Source: a bacterium (GTDB lineage Bacteria > Zixibacteria > MSB-5A5 > GN15 > FEB-12). From it: a DNA stretch of 9,968 nucleotides. Location: positions 1-9,968 of the forward strand of contig DAOWIM010000113.1 in the NCBI GenBank assembly GCA_030640905.1, read 5' to 3'. The notes below the pieces were generated by a model that was not told the origin of the DNA, ran no database searches, and was given only the letters and a program-made list of their open reading frames with translations. This document shows, in pieces, positions 1 to 8,165 of this stretch. Position numbers and translations under genes: made by a program. Within the stretch, counting starts at the first letter, position 1. Each line of letters starts with the position of its first letter.

Positions 1-920
1 CCGATACCGGCCTCTCTCAGACCGGCCTGAAGCTCCTCCCGGTTCGGTACCGCGACCGTGTACTGATTGTAGATATGAAAGGTCGAGCTGTCTCTGCGGA
101 TCGGTGTCCGGACATTCTCGACATCGGCAAAGGCTTCATCATAGATACGAGCATGTTTGACTCGTTTCTGGGACCATTGTTTCAGATAGCGAAGCTTGAC
201 CAGCAGCAAGGCGGCCTGCATCGTGTCCAGCCGCGAATTGTACCCGACTACTTTGTGGTAATACTTTGGTTTGGAGCCATGGACGCGTAGCATCCGGCAT
301 GATTCGGCAAAGGCATCATCGTTGCAAGTAATCATACCGCCGTCACCGGCGGCCCCGAGATTCTTGGTGGGATAGAACGAGAAACAGCCAAAATCACCGA
401 TCGAACCGGCCCGGCGCCCTTTGTATTCGGCGCCAATCGCCTGGGCGGCATCCTCGACCACGACCAGATTATGCTTTTTTGCAGTCGCCAGAATTGGATC
501 CATATCGGCAACTTGGCCAAACAGGTGGATTGGCATGATAGCTTTTGTTCTCGGTGTGATCGCTACTTCCAGCAAGGCAGGATTGATATTATAGGTGTCT
601 GGCTCGATATCGACAAAGACCGGAGTCGCGCCCAGACGGGCAATAACTCCTGCCGAGGCAAAGAAAGAAAAGTCACTGGTGATAACTTCGTCGCCCTCAC
701 CCACTCCAGCCGCACGAAGTGAGAGCAGCAGCGCGTCGGTTCCCGAGGCTACCCCGATAGCATGGGGTGTCGTACAGAGCGATGCGACCTGTTTTTCCAA
801 CTCAGCTACTTCGGGGCCGAGAACAAACCGGCCATGAGTCAGGACACCAATCGCGGCGGCATCAAGTTCTGGTTTCAGGTATTCGTACTGTCGTGAAAGA
901 TCAATAAAGGGTACAGCCAT
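1..920 (-). CDS. DegT/DnrJ/EryC1/StrS-family sugar aminotransferase, 3' end cut by window edge
   Basis: A PLP-dependent aminotransferase that probably aminates a nucleotide-linked keto-sugar for surface polysaccharide. It is open from the ATG at 918-920 to base 1 with no stop (306 codons plus 2 bases). The family is usually 360-390 residues, so roughly the last 60-80 are missing. Visible marks are the N-terminal PFIDLSRQY, a cofactor-phosphate SGTDAL at 59-64, EDAAQ at 156-160 (Asp157 would contact the pyridine nitrogen), and SFYPTKNLGAAGDGG with Schiff-base Lys186. A Shine-Dalgarno AGGAG lies nine bases upstream of the ATG. It is the last gene seen in the minus-strand block and begins 66 bases after the Wzz gene. 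Closest style is WbpE/FdtB-like enzymes, but the exact sugar cannot be read from sequence. The family call is firm; the substrate is open. Confidence 0.93.
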   Translation of the reverse strand, partial: MAVPFIDLSRQYEYLKPELDAAAIGVLTHGRFVLGPEVAELEKQVASLCTTPHAIGVASGTDALLLSLRAAGVGEGDEVITSDFSFFASAGVIARLGATPVFVDIEPDTYNINPALLEVAITPRTKAIMPIHLFGQVADMDPILATAKKHNLVVVEDAAQAIGAEYKGRRAGSIGDFGCFSFYPTKNLGAAGDGGMITCNDDAFAESCRMLRVHGSKPKYYHKVVGYNSRLDTMQAALLLVKLRYLKQWSQKRVKHARIYDEAFADVENVRTPIRRDSSTFHIYNQYTVAVPNREELQAGLREAGI

Positions 921-929
921 CGTAGTCAA

Positions 930-934
930 CTCCT
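930..934 (-). promoter_or_regulatory. Ribosome binding site of the aminotransferase gene
   Basis: AGGAG on the minus strand, nine bases before the ATG at 918-920. It supports that start, because no other in-frame start gives the complete family N-terminus. Confidence 0.6.
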
Positions 935-975
935 GTGGCTCCGGGTACTGATCGCCCGCTCAGATTATCCTGAAA

Positions 976-988
976 GAGGCTTCGCCTC
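976..988 (-). terminator. Small stable hairpin overlapping the Wzz stop codon
   Basis: A perfect 5-bp inverted repeat, GAGGC/GCCTC, with a GAA loop on the minus strand. The core GCGAAGC is a known, unusually stable mini-hairpin. It overlaps the TGA of the Wzz gene (987-989) and is followed by only three T residues on the minus strand. It could be a weak terminator, an mRNA-end stabiliser or a partial attenuator before the aminotransferase gene. The stem is short and the T tract poor, so a terminator role is only tentative. Confidence 0.3.
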
Positions 989-2177
989 ATTTCTTCTTTA
1001 TACCGGGGAACCAGCCGAGGAACGCATGAATAAACATCAGGGCGCGACGGTGATCATCGGGTCGTTTTTCCCGCAACCGGTCGAGATAGTCGATCAGCAT
1101 CGCCAGGAAGATCGCAGCGATCAGCGATAGACCAAATGTCGCGGCGACAATCATTCCTCGACGGGGGCGATGTCTCAACTCGGGTGGACTGGCCCGGTCG
1201 AGAACCGATATCGCGGTCAGTTGATTATTCTCTTGAATTTTGGCTTGCTCAAGCTGTTTGAGAAGCATCGTATAAAGCGATTCGTTGACCTGAACCCGAC
1301 TGTAGAGAACTTCAAATTGACCTTTCAGCGAAGGGATAGCCGATATCGGTAAAGAGAAAAAAGAGCTGTCGGGGTTGGTCTTTTCAAGTTGCTCAAGCTG
1401 ATCTTTCTGGATCTGACGACGCCTCCGAAGTTCCACCAGTTCGGCGTGATCTTTGCCGAGTGTCTGTTCTTTGAGGCTGAGATCAAGTTCGGTTCTGGCC
1501 AGACCAACCTTGAGGGAAACAGCCTGATCGATAGCGAGCCGCGTCTGTTGGGTGAAATCGATTGCTTTATTGGCCAACTGGAACTCTTCGAGTTCCCCTC
1601 TGGCGGTATCCAGTTCCTCTTTTACCTGACCGAGGCGATCCTGCACAAACTCGCGATTGAGTCGGGCGCGACTTGATGCTATTTCCTGATTAAGCCGCTC
1701 AAGTTCGGCTACAAAAGCATTGGCGATGTCCGCCGCAAACTGAGGGTCCTGATCTTCAAACGATACACTCAACAGGCCCTCATCGGTGACCCTGAAATCG
1801 GCATGGCCCAGCAGCGCTTCACGGGCATAGAAACGAACGCTTGTTTTATAGTGGTTCATCAGGTCGAACCGGTTGATGATGGTGTCGGTAATCGTCCGGC
1901 TCTTAAGCATCCGGGCGTAGACATCGGAGGATGTAACTTTGGACGGCAGGTCAAGCCCGCCAGTTACTGAAACGACCCGCGAGAGGTTCTGCATCCCGGG
2001 GATAGCTGCAGCGGTGCTTTTTGGTGGCAGGAGCAGTACGTTTGCCTGATACCATTTTGGCAGCAGGAAGGCTGTCACCGTCGCTACCAGCGTTGCAACT
2101 ACAACAAGTCCAAAGATGAAATTGCGTTTCCGGGCAAGAAGCTCCATGAAGAGCCAGATGTTATTGGAGTCGTTCAC
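987..2177 (-). CDS. Wzz/GNVR-type polysaccharide chain-length determinant (no kinase domain)
   Basis: An inner-membrane polysaccharide co-polymerase that sets chain length and couples polymer to the export channel. The protein is 396 residues. It has a cytoplasmic N-terminus, TM1 at about 20-40 ending in LLPKWYQA, a Wzz N-domain, a long charged helical or coiled-coil stretch at about 160-270, and a GNVR-like segment with NESLYTMLLKQLEQ near 298-311. A Pro-rich SPPELRHRPRR (330-340) precedes TM2 (341-362). The C-terminus (363-396) is short and basic and has no Walker motifs or Tyr cluster, so there is no fused BY-kinase. The start is GTG at 2175-2177, overlapping the upstream TGA as GTGA. AGGAA five bases before it supports this start over the internal Met11. 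The overlap implies translational coupling to the SLBB gene. Confidence 0.92.
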   Translation of the reverse strand: MNDSNNIWLFMELLARKRNFIFGLVVVATLVATVTAFLLPKWYQANVLLLPPKSTAAAIPGMQNLSRVVSVTGGLDLPSKVTSSDVYARMLKSRTITDTIINRFDLMNHYKTSVRFYAREALLGHADFRVTDEGLLSVSFEDQDPQFAADIANAFVAELERLNQEIASSRARLNREFVQDRLGQVKEELDTARGELEEFQLANKAIDFTQQTRLAIDQAVSLKVGLARTELDLSLKEQTLGKDHAELVELRRRRQIQKDQLEQLEKTNPDSSFFSLPISAIPSLKGQFEVLYSRVQVNESLYTMLLKQLEQAKIQENNQLTAISVLDRASPPELRHRPRRGMIVAATFGLSLIAAIFLAMLIDYLDRLREKRPDDHRRALMFIHAFLGWFPGIKKK

Positions 2178-3466
2178 CGTGCTTCCTCGCGTATCTTGAC
2201 TATGATTTCGTCACCATCGTGCACCTGTACGCCCGGAGAATGATCGGACGTTACTTTTGATATCCGGTCGAACTTAAAAATTCTGTCCCGCCGGGCATCG
2301 GTAAGAAATCCACCCGCCAGATTAATGTAGTGTTCTGCGTCGTGCTCTGAGAGGTACGGGAACAGGCCGGGATTGCGAACCTCGCCACTCACCTCTACAT
2401 AGCCGGTGCTGATCGGTACGTAGATCGAATCACCGGGCCGCAGTATCATTGAAGCAATATCGCTCGTTCCGCCAACGACGTTACCTATCGGATATTTCCC
2501 TCTGGCCGTGTTACTCCAGATGTCGGTATCGGCATCACGGAACACGGTTGTCTGAACCAGACTTGCATTGGACTGAAACCCTCTGGCCAGCCCGATCAGA
2601 TCGGCAAGGGTCAGTCCCTCGCTATAATGGTGCCGTCCCGGTTTTTCGACCGCACCAAAAATGGACAGGCAGCTTCTTTGGGAATCGTTCTTGCTTATTG
2701 GTACAAGGATGATATCTCCGGCCGACAGGATGTTATCGCTGTCACCATTGGTAGAGATGATCTCCACAGCATCGGCGTCGGCACGATTGGTCAGGCCGCC
2801 GGCCAGTTTTATCAACAGCTCAACATCGTCACCTTCGATCAACTCGACAACGCGCGGGTTCTGTACTTCGCCGACAATCTGGACAACTTCGGTTGATCGG
2901 TACGGTGCATAGATATGTCGTCCGGCATACAAGGCCGGGTTGAGGTTGCTCTCCCCAAGGACTATGGCGCGGTCAAGATCAACGTGTACGTTGCGGGGTC
3001 CGCCGGAAAAAACTATCCGCCGCGTCGAACCATCGCTTTTGACACCACCGGCCAGAGTTATCAAATCAGAGGCGCGGTCGGAAGTGTACCCCTTGTAAAC
3101 GCCCGGATTGACCACGGCGCCACTGATACTTATTGATACCTCGCGGGTTTCCCTGATCGAGACAGCAATCTGGTCGGCATTGTAGAGCTTGCTGAGTTTT
3201 TTCTGCAACAGTTTCCGCGCGCTGGCCAACGTAGCTTCGGAGAGATCGACCAATCCAAGTGACTCGTGGATGATCTGCCCCTCAGCATCTACGGTGAGCG
3301 CAAACGGCGCAATCTTGGTCCCGATAAAAGTGACAGAGAGTTTGTCACCGGGACGGATCAGGTAGAGTTCGGCATTGACCGGTTGGTCAAACTCCGGCCT
3401 TGCTTCGGGCGTACCGCTGTCGGGGCCGGTGGCAAAAAGAGCAAGGATGAGCAATAGTACGGGCAA
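2174..3466 (-). CDS. Wza-like polysaccharide export (OPX) protein with SLBB repeats
   Basis: Probable outer-membrane or periplasmic export channel for the polysaccharide. Numbered from this start (430 residues), a Poly_export domain lies at about 34-105 (YLIRPGDKLSVTF near 35-47). Four SLBB-like repeats follow, each opening with G-x-V-x-x-P: near 116, 199, 271 and 361 (SGAVVNPG, GEVQNPR, GAVEKPG, SGEVRNPG). Each continues with a leucine-rich LAGG or LARG helix. A hydrophobic stretch PVLLLILALFA sits at the extreme N-terminus. There is no lipobox Cys and almost no positive N-region, unlike Wza. No ATG or GTG is available. TTG at 3464-3466 has GGAG six bases upstream. An earlier in-frame TTG at 3512-3514 would add 16 acidic residues and has no RBS, so I prefer the shorter form. 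The 3' end overlaps the Wzz gene. Confidence 0.88.
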   Translation of the reverse strand: MPVLLLILALFATGPDSGTPEARPEFDQPVNAELYLIRPGDKLSVTFIGTKIAPFALTVDAEGQIIHESLGLVDLSEATLASARKLLQKKLSKLYNADQIAVSIRETREVSISISGAVVNPGVYKGYTSDRASDLITLAGGVKSDGSTRRIVFSGGPRNVHVDLDRAIVLGESNLNPALYAGRHIYAPYRSTEVVQIVGEVQNPRVVELIEGDDVELLIKLAGGLTNRADADAVEIISTNGDSDNILSAGDIILVPISKNDSQRSCLSIFGAVEKPGRHHYSEGLTLADLIGLARGFQSNASLVQTTVFRDADTDIWSNTARGKYPIGNVVGGTSDIASMILRPGDSIYVPISTGYVEVSGEVRNPGLFPYLSEHDAEHYINLAGGFLTDARRDRIFKFDRISKVTSDHSPGVQVHDGDEIIVKIREEAR

Positions 3467-3472
3467 GCTGGT

Positions 3473-3476
3473 CTCC
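3473..3476 (-). promoter_or_regulatory. Ribosome binding site deciding the TTG start of the SLBB gene
   Basis: GGAG on the minus strand, six bases before TTG at 3464-3466. The alternative TTG at 3512-3514 has no purine-rich stretch at a suitable distance, so this site favours the shorter protein. Confidence 0.5.
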
Positions 3477-3535
3477 GTTATGGGGTTACTCTCGGTTTCC
3501 TCAGTGGCAAACAATAGGTAAATGGCGGTCCGATG

Positions 3536-5245
3536 TCAACCGCTATCCGACCGGTGGCGATGCCTTCCCAGCAACCAGGCCAGCCACAAAATTGCAAGGA
3601 TCGAGACCGCCAGGCCGGCAAAAAAATAGGGTGGGCGATAACGCAGCACGACCGTCTGCCTGCCCTTGTCAAACGGGAAGCTTATCAAGTAGTCGCGCTC
3701 AGACAGGGTGCGACCGTCTTCGGCGTACCAGCCATTGTCAAAGCCCATGCAGATAGTGATTTCACCCGGCTCGGTGGCAACAATCTCGTATTCAATCCGG
3801 TTTGGCGTGTAGTGACGTTGTTTCACTTCGGCAGTACCGGAAATGATGTTTTCCATCAACACAACATCGCCCGGTCCCACCAACGCACGGCTCGGTTTGT
3901 AGGCTGACAACCAGGGAGTTATCAGCGAGCCCCGATTGGCCAGATAGTTCTTGAATGCCTGCGGTTTCTGGTCAATCACGTGACTGAAGGCGGCGCTCCG
4001 GTAAACATCGGGCGCTACGTACTTGAAAGCGCTGGCCATGATCGGCCAGGCCAGGATCATATTACTCAGTACAATCAGGCCGAAAGCGGTATAGAGAAAA
4101 GGTCGCAGCTTTGTTTTTGTTTTTTCACGCAGATATTCACCGATCTGATCAAATCCAAACCCGGTCAACAAGGCAACACACAGTAGAACCATCTGCAAAG
4201 CCCGCCCGGTGCATCGAGTCGAACCAAACCCGGGCAGGTGCGAAAGGATAGCCCACGGCGAGACGGAACCAAAATTCCCCAAACCGAGAGCCAGAAAGAA
4301 ACTCACCAGAGCCAGGTAAATCCAATATCGCTTGAACCGGCGTACCAAAGCGACTGCCGCCATCATCACCAACAGGGGCGAGAGATACATGCCGTACTCG
4401 TGCCAGCCCCAGACTTGTCCGGGGAAGTTTTTCACAAAGAGGGAGTGCTTGATTCCGAAGAACATCGACCCGAGAGCCTGCAGCGGGATTGACTCGTCCG
4501 GATTACCGGGCCATTCGTTTTGCAGCAGGTAGACGACCATAGGCAGGAACTTCACCGCCGAGAGAGCCAGCCCCAACCCAATTGCCTGAGCCAGACTGAT
4601 CAACCGGTCCGGCTTGCGTTCTGTAAACGCAAGAAGAGTGAAAAAGCCGACTGAGAATGTGATCGTGTACAGCAGCGGAACGGCCGCACCATTGCCGAGG
4701 ATCATCAGGGCCAGCGCAACTGCAGCGAGCACAACTGATCGTCGGTTCTGCCTGGTCACCAGCACGAAATAGAGAAACCACGGAAGAAAACAAAAATGCG
4801 TGAAAGGGATATGGCCCTCGGCAAAATGAAGGGCAAAATGTACCGATCCAAAATATGCCACCGCCGTCATCAGGGCTGCGATTGGTGATATCCCGAGCTT
4901 ATCGGCCAGCTTCTGAGTACCCCAGAAACCAACAAAATAGCAGACCAGCACCTGCAGCTTCAGGCCAACGACGATTCCGAAAATGAGATGCAGTAGAAAA
5001 AACGGGCTCAGGATGCCAACTTCGGGGTGATGGAAAAGGATATTCCCCCCGGCCATGTACGGGTTCCAGAAAGGAAACTGACCGTAATGCACCAGCGATC
5101 CCACCGGTGCGCCAAGTACCGCCAAAAAGACGTCCCAGTCGCGAACGCCCCAATTGTTCAGCCGTAGCAGAAAGGGGAAAGCGTAGAAGATCGCTAGGAT
5201 CGCCGAAGATACCGGCGGCAAAAGATTTGACTTGCTGTACTTCAT
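3536..5245 (-). CDS. YfhO/GT-C-like multi-pass membrane glycosyltransferase
   Basis: A 569-residue polytopic membrane protein, probably using a lipid-linked sugar to glycosylate a lipid, polymer or protein on the outer face of the inner membrane. A first membrane segment (about 11-29) is followed by an exposed loop with RDWD at 35-38, as expected for the catalytic acidic motif of GT-C enzymes. Next is FPFWNPYMAGGNIL at 57-70, a typical YfhO-family motif. About ten further hydrophobic segments run to about residue 400. A soluble beta-rich domain (about 440-535, with GFDNGWYAEDG at 501-511) comes before a last membrane helix (about 538-558) and a basic tail. The ATG at 5243-5245 has no strong Shine-Dalgarno. 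It is the first gene of the minus-strand block, with 69 bases to the SLBB start. The fold class is fairly sure; donor and acceptor are unknown. Confidence 0.82.
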   Translation of the reverse strand: MKYSKSNLLPPVSSAILAIFYAFPFLLRLNNWGVRDWDVFLAVLGAPVGSLVHYGQFPFWNPYMAGGNILFHHPEVGILSPFFLLHLIFGIVVGLKLQVLVCYFVGFWGTQKLADKLGISPIAALMTAVAYFGSVHFALHFAEGHIPFTHFCFLPWFLYFVLVTRQNRRSVVLAAVALALMILGNGAAVPLLYTITFSVGFFTLLAFTERKPDRLISLAQAIGLGLALSAVKFLPMVVYLLQNEWPGNPDESIPLQALGSMFFGIKHSLFVKNFPGQVWGWHEYGMYLSPLLVMMAAVALVRRFKRYWIYLALVSFFLALGLGNFGSVSPWAILSHLPGFGSTRCTGRALQMVLLCVALLTGFGFDQIGEYLREKTKTKLRPFLYTAFGLIVLSNMILAWPIMASAFKYVAPDVYRSAAFSHVIDQKPQAFKNYLANRGSLITPWLSAYKPSRALVGPGDVVLMENIISGTAEVKQRHYTPNRIEYEIVATEPGEITICMGFDNGWYAEDGRTLSERDYLISFPFDKGRQTVVLRYRPPYFFAGLAVSILAILWLAWLLGRHRHRSDSG

Positions 5246-5286
5246 TCTCTTAGTTGTTACCGGTATGAATAATCGGGATCAACTTA
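5246..5286. promoter_or_regulatory. 41-bp divergent intergenic region with a direct repeat
   Basis: The only DNA between two divergent membrane glycosyltransferase genes. TGAATAAT occurs at 5266-5273 and again at 5288-5295, a 22-bp step or about two helical turns, with the second copy covering the GTG start of the plus-strand gene. No convincing -35/-10 pair was found on either strand, so promoters probably lie partly inside the neighbouring coding sequences. Confidence 0.35.
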
Positions 5287-6390
5287 GTGAATAATTCGTA
5301 TTTGAAAAGCAAAAATTTCCTTGTTCCCACAGCGTTGGTAGTTGTCTTCATCTGTGTTCACGTGATTCTACTGACGATGGGCAATCCAAAATACTACAAT
5401 CTGAGCCGAACTCTCACCCAATGGGACGGCCAGCACTATCTTTCGATAGCACGCGATGGCTACGAAATGTTTCCCTGCTGGTTCGGGCAGGGGTACATTT
5501 GTGGCAATGTTGGCTGGTTTCCGCTGCTGCCGATGATCGGGCGTATCGTAGCGATGCCGGGGATTGCTTATGACTGGGCGTTGATACTGGTTAGCTGGCT
5601 GGCTTTCTTAATCGGAACCCTGATGCTGTATCGTCTTATCGAATCAAAGTACGGGGAGAGAACGGCGCTGTTATCAACTGTAGCGATGCTGGTTTTTCCC
5701 GGTGCTTTTTATTTCCTGACTGCCTTTCCCAATGCGCTTTATCTGATGCTGGCGGTCCTGACTTTTGTGCTGATTGAACAGCGTCGGTATCTCTGGCTCT
5801 GGATTCCAGCCGGGATGCTGGCGGTGGCGCATCCTTCCGGCTCAGTTATCGGACTGCCCCTGCTCTATCTTTTTGTCCGTGACTGGAGATCTAACACCGC
5901 GCGTGAACGCTTGTTGCTTCTGGCTGCGATGGCGGCTATGGTTGCGGCTATAGCGACCTATTTCTCGTACTACGCTGTAACCTTTGGTGACTTCTTCCTG
6001 TACTCAAAATTCCAGGCTCAGAGTTACTACGCGCACGAGGTCACTTTCCCGCTGATTCCAATTGTCCAGCTATTCATGCGGCCTTCTGCAGACTATCAGG
6101 CTTTTGCGGCGCTGGTTCTTGTTATCGCTGTCGTCGCGGTGTTTTATCGTCGAACGATCCCGGTCAGTTGGCAGGTTTTTATGTTTGGGCTGCTGCTTTT
6201 TTCACCCACGATGGGAACCACCGACAGCTATTTCCGATATGTGGAAGCGGCTTTCCCGATGTTTGCAATGGTCGGGCTGCGAGCTCAATCCCGAAGCGGC
6301 AAATATCTCTACGGACTCTATGTCGTCGCAGCTTTGATCCTCTGGTGGTTCGTATTCTTAAACGCGTTCAAGACCGGCCAGCTTCGCTAA
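5287..6390 (+). CDS. PIG-V/Gpi18-like membrane mannosyltransferase (GT-C)
   Basis: A 367-residue multi-pass membrane protein like the GPI mannosyltransferase II (PIG-V/Gpi18) group. Bacterial members are thought to move mannose or another hexose from a polyprenyl-phosphate donor. After TM1 (about 11-30) the first exposed loop carries TQWDGQHYLSIARDGY at 44-59, containing the family's WD and Y-x-x-I-A-x-x-G-Y signature, with Asp47 as predicted catalytic acid. GWFPLLP at 76-82 and RYVEAAFPMF at 317-326 match other conserved family positions. Eight or more hydrophobic segments follow. The start is GTG at 5287; upstream is only a weak GGGA, and the next in-frame ATG (Met31) would remove TM1. It is divergent from the YfhO-like gene and convergent with pyrG. 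The acceptor is unknown; a role in surface glycan made by the adjoining block is inference. Confidence 0.85.
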   Translation: MNNSYLKSKNFLVPTALVVVFICVHVILLTMGNPKYYNLSRTLTQWDGQHYLSIARDGYEMFPCWFGQGYICGNVGWFPLLPMIGRIVAMPGIAYDWALILVSWLAFLIGTLMLYRLIESKYGERTALLSTVAMLVFPGAFYFLTAFPNALYLMLAVLTFVLIEQRRYLWLWIPAGMLAVAHPSGSVIGLPLLYLFVRDWRSNTARERLLLLAAMAAMVAAIATYFSYYAVTFGDFFLYSKFQAQSYYAHEVTFPLIPIVQLFMRPSADYQAFAALVLVIAVVAVFYRRTIPVSWQVFMFGLLLFSPTMGTTDSYFRYVEAAFPMFAMVGLRAQSRSGKYLYGLYVVAALILWWFVFLNAFKTGQLR

Positions 6391-6475
6391 AACTAATTTG
6401 CCTCGTCTCCAGTCAACTTCGACCAATCCTCATTGTATCGCCGTATCGCCTGAGCCAGGTACCGCCTGCCTCACG
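6391..6475. repeat. Convergent spacer with an 8-bp tandem duplication
   Basis: The 85 bases between the stop codons of the PIG-V-like gene and pyrG. GTATCGCC is present twice back to back at 6435-6450. A short CAGG/CCTG hairpin with loop TACCG lies near 6456-6468. Neither has a T run, so no clear intrinsic terminator is visible for either gene. Confidence 0.4.
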
Positions 6476-8149
6476 TTAGTGCGCCTGTGAGAGATCGGTT
6501 TGCTCCGATGTTTCCGGCTTGGCGCTATCGCTATGATCTTCATGATAGGTGACCGCAGCTTTGATAAAATCACGGAACAGGGGATGAGGTCGGGTTGGTC
6601 TTGATTTCAGTTCGGGATGGAACTGTACCGAGACAAACCAGGGATGCTCCGAAACTTCGACAATTTCCACGAGGCGACCATCCGGTGAAACTCCGGTGAG
6701 TTTTAGTCCGTTCTCGACCAGCATCTCACGGTAGGAGTTGTTGAATTCGTAACGATGACGGTGCCGTTCGGAAATCTCCTTCTCGCCATAAGCTTCAAAC
6801 GCCCGGGAGTTTTCTTCAATTATGCAGGGATAGGCTCCCAGTCGCATAGTTCCGCCCATGTCGGTCACGTTTTTCTGGTCGGCCATCAGATGAATGACCG
6901 GATGTTTCAAGTCGCGATAGAACTCGTAGGAATGAGCGTCACTCAATCCGCAGACGTTGCGGGCATACTCAATGACAGCACACTGCATCCCCAGACAGAT
7001 TCCGAGAAACGGGATGTTGTTTTCACGGACGTAACGAATGGACTCGATTTTCCCCTCAACGCCACGTTCACCAAAGCCACCCGGTATCAACAGACCGTCA
7101 ATGTCGTATAGCAGTTTGTCGGCTCCCGACTGTTTGATCTCCTCAGAGCTGACCCAGATCAGCTTGACTTCGGCATCGTTGTGAACTCCGGCATGAACAA
7201 ATGACTCAATAATCGACTTGTACGCATCTCGGAGGTGAACATACTTGCCGCATATCCCGATCTTGATCTGTCGTTTCGGGTTTCTGATCCGAGATACCAT
7301 GCTTTCCCAGTCGGCCATATCTGGCTTCTCGGTCTCCCAGCCGAACTGCTTGCAGACAATATCGTCGAGACCCTGCTCACGGAATTTCAACGGGACTTCA
7401 TAGATAGTCGGTACGTCGGGAGCGTTTATCACCGCGTCGGTCGGGACCGAACAGAACAAACTGATCTTCTGTCGCAACTCATCGGAGAGGTCTTTGGCCG
7501 ACCGGCAGAGCAGAACATGGGGTTGGATTCCAATTTCACGCAGCTCCTTGACCGAGTGCTGAGTCGGCTTGGTTTTGAATTCACCTGCCGTGTTGATATA
7601 CGGTACCAGCGTGACATGGAGAAACATCGCAGCTCCCGGTCCTTCTTCCTGACCCATCTGCCGAATCGCCTCAAGAAACGGGAGTGACTCAATATCACCG
7701 ACCGTTCCACCGATTTCCGCTATGATAACATCCGGTTTGTCGCCGAGCCGTTCAAGCTGCTTGATACGATTCTTGATCTCGTTGGTGATATGCGGAATCA
7801 CCTGCACTGTTGCGCCGAGATAATCTCCCCGCCGTTCCCGCGAAATAACCGTGCTGTATATCTGGCCGGTCGTGACGTTGTTCTCTTTGGTCAATGGCTT
7901 ATCAATGAATCGCTCATAATGTCCGAGATCAAGATCGGTTTCGGAGCCGTCGTCGAGGACAAAAACTTCGCCGTGCTGAAACGGGTTCATCGTGCCCGGA
8001 TCGACATTCAGGTAAGGATCGAACTTGACGTTGCAAACCTTCAGGCCGCGCTTTTTCAAAAGCAAGCCGAGCGATGAAGCAGAGATACCTTTACCCAGCG
8101 ATGATACCACGCCACCGGTCACAAAAATATATTTGGCTTTGTCCAACAT
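6476..8149 (-). CDS. pyrG: CTP synthase (glutamine hydrolysing)
   Basis: Makes CTP from UTP, ATP and glutamine in the cytoplasm. The full-length 557-residue protein has both domains. The synthetase domain begins with YIFVTGGVVSSLGKGI (7-22, P-loop-like ATP site). It continues with FDPYLNVDPGTMNP (43-56), SETDLDLGHYERF (69-81) and AEIGGTVGDIES (144-155). The class I glutamine amidotransferase domain (about 295-535) has PGGFGERG (356-363), nucleophile Cys385 in FLGICLGMQ, and His511/Glu513 in FHPEL. All catalytic residues are present. A charged tail of about 20 residues follows. The ATG at 8147-8149 has AAGGAG five bases upstream. It lies 16 bases after kdsB, so the two are almost surely co-transcribed; this pairing is common in Gram-negatives because KdsB consumes CTP. 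Confidence 0.98.
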   Translation of the reverse strand: MLDKAKYIFVTGGVVSSLGKGISASSLGLLLKKRGLKVCNVKFDPYLNVDPGTMNPFQHGEVFVLDDGSETDLDLGHYERFIDKPLTKENNVTTGQIYSTVISRERRGDYLGATVQVIPHITNEIKNRIKQLERLGDKPDVIIAEIGGTVGDIESLPFLEAIRQMGQEEGPGAAMFLHVTLVPYINTAGEFKTKPTQHSVKELREIGIQPHVLLCRSAKDLSDELRQKISLFCSVPTDAVINAPDVPTIYEVPLKFREQGLDDIVCKQFGWETEKPDMADWESMVSRIRNPKRQIKIGICGKYVHLRDAYKSIIESFVHAGVHNDAEVKLIWVSSEEIKQSGADKLLYDIDGLLIPGGFGERGVEGKIESIRYVRENNIPFLGICLGMQCAVIEYARNVCGLSDAHSYEFYRDLKHPVIHLMADQKNVTDMGGTMRLGAYPCIIEENSRAFEAYGEKEISERHRHRYEFNNSYREMLVENGLKLTGVSPDGRLVEIVEVSEHPWFVSVQFHPELKSRPTRPHPLFRDFIKAAVTYHEDHSDSAKPETSEQTDLSQAH

Positions 8150-8154
8150 CCAGA

Positions 8155-8160
8155 CTCCTT
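8155..8160 (-). promoter_or_regulatory. Strong ribosome binding site of pyrG
   Basis: AAGGAG on the minus strand, five bases before the pyrG ATG. It lies wholly within the 16-base kdsB-pyrG spacer and fixes the pyrG start. Confidence 0.7.
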
Positions 8161-8165
8161 ATCTA

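Noticed and set aside
5265..5294. Nine-codon upstream ORF (MNNRDQLSE) ending over the PIG-V-like GTG start
   Set aside because: Very short and without a clear Shine-Dalgarno; its first codons are simply the first copy of the TGAATAAT repeat.
6755..7111. Plus-strand 118-codon frame inside pyrG, and similar long antisense frames at 3533-3907 and 7235-7687
   Set aside because: These are antisense shadows of strongly conserved genes (pyrG and the YfhO-like gene), with no protein-like motifs or ribosome binding sites.
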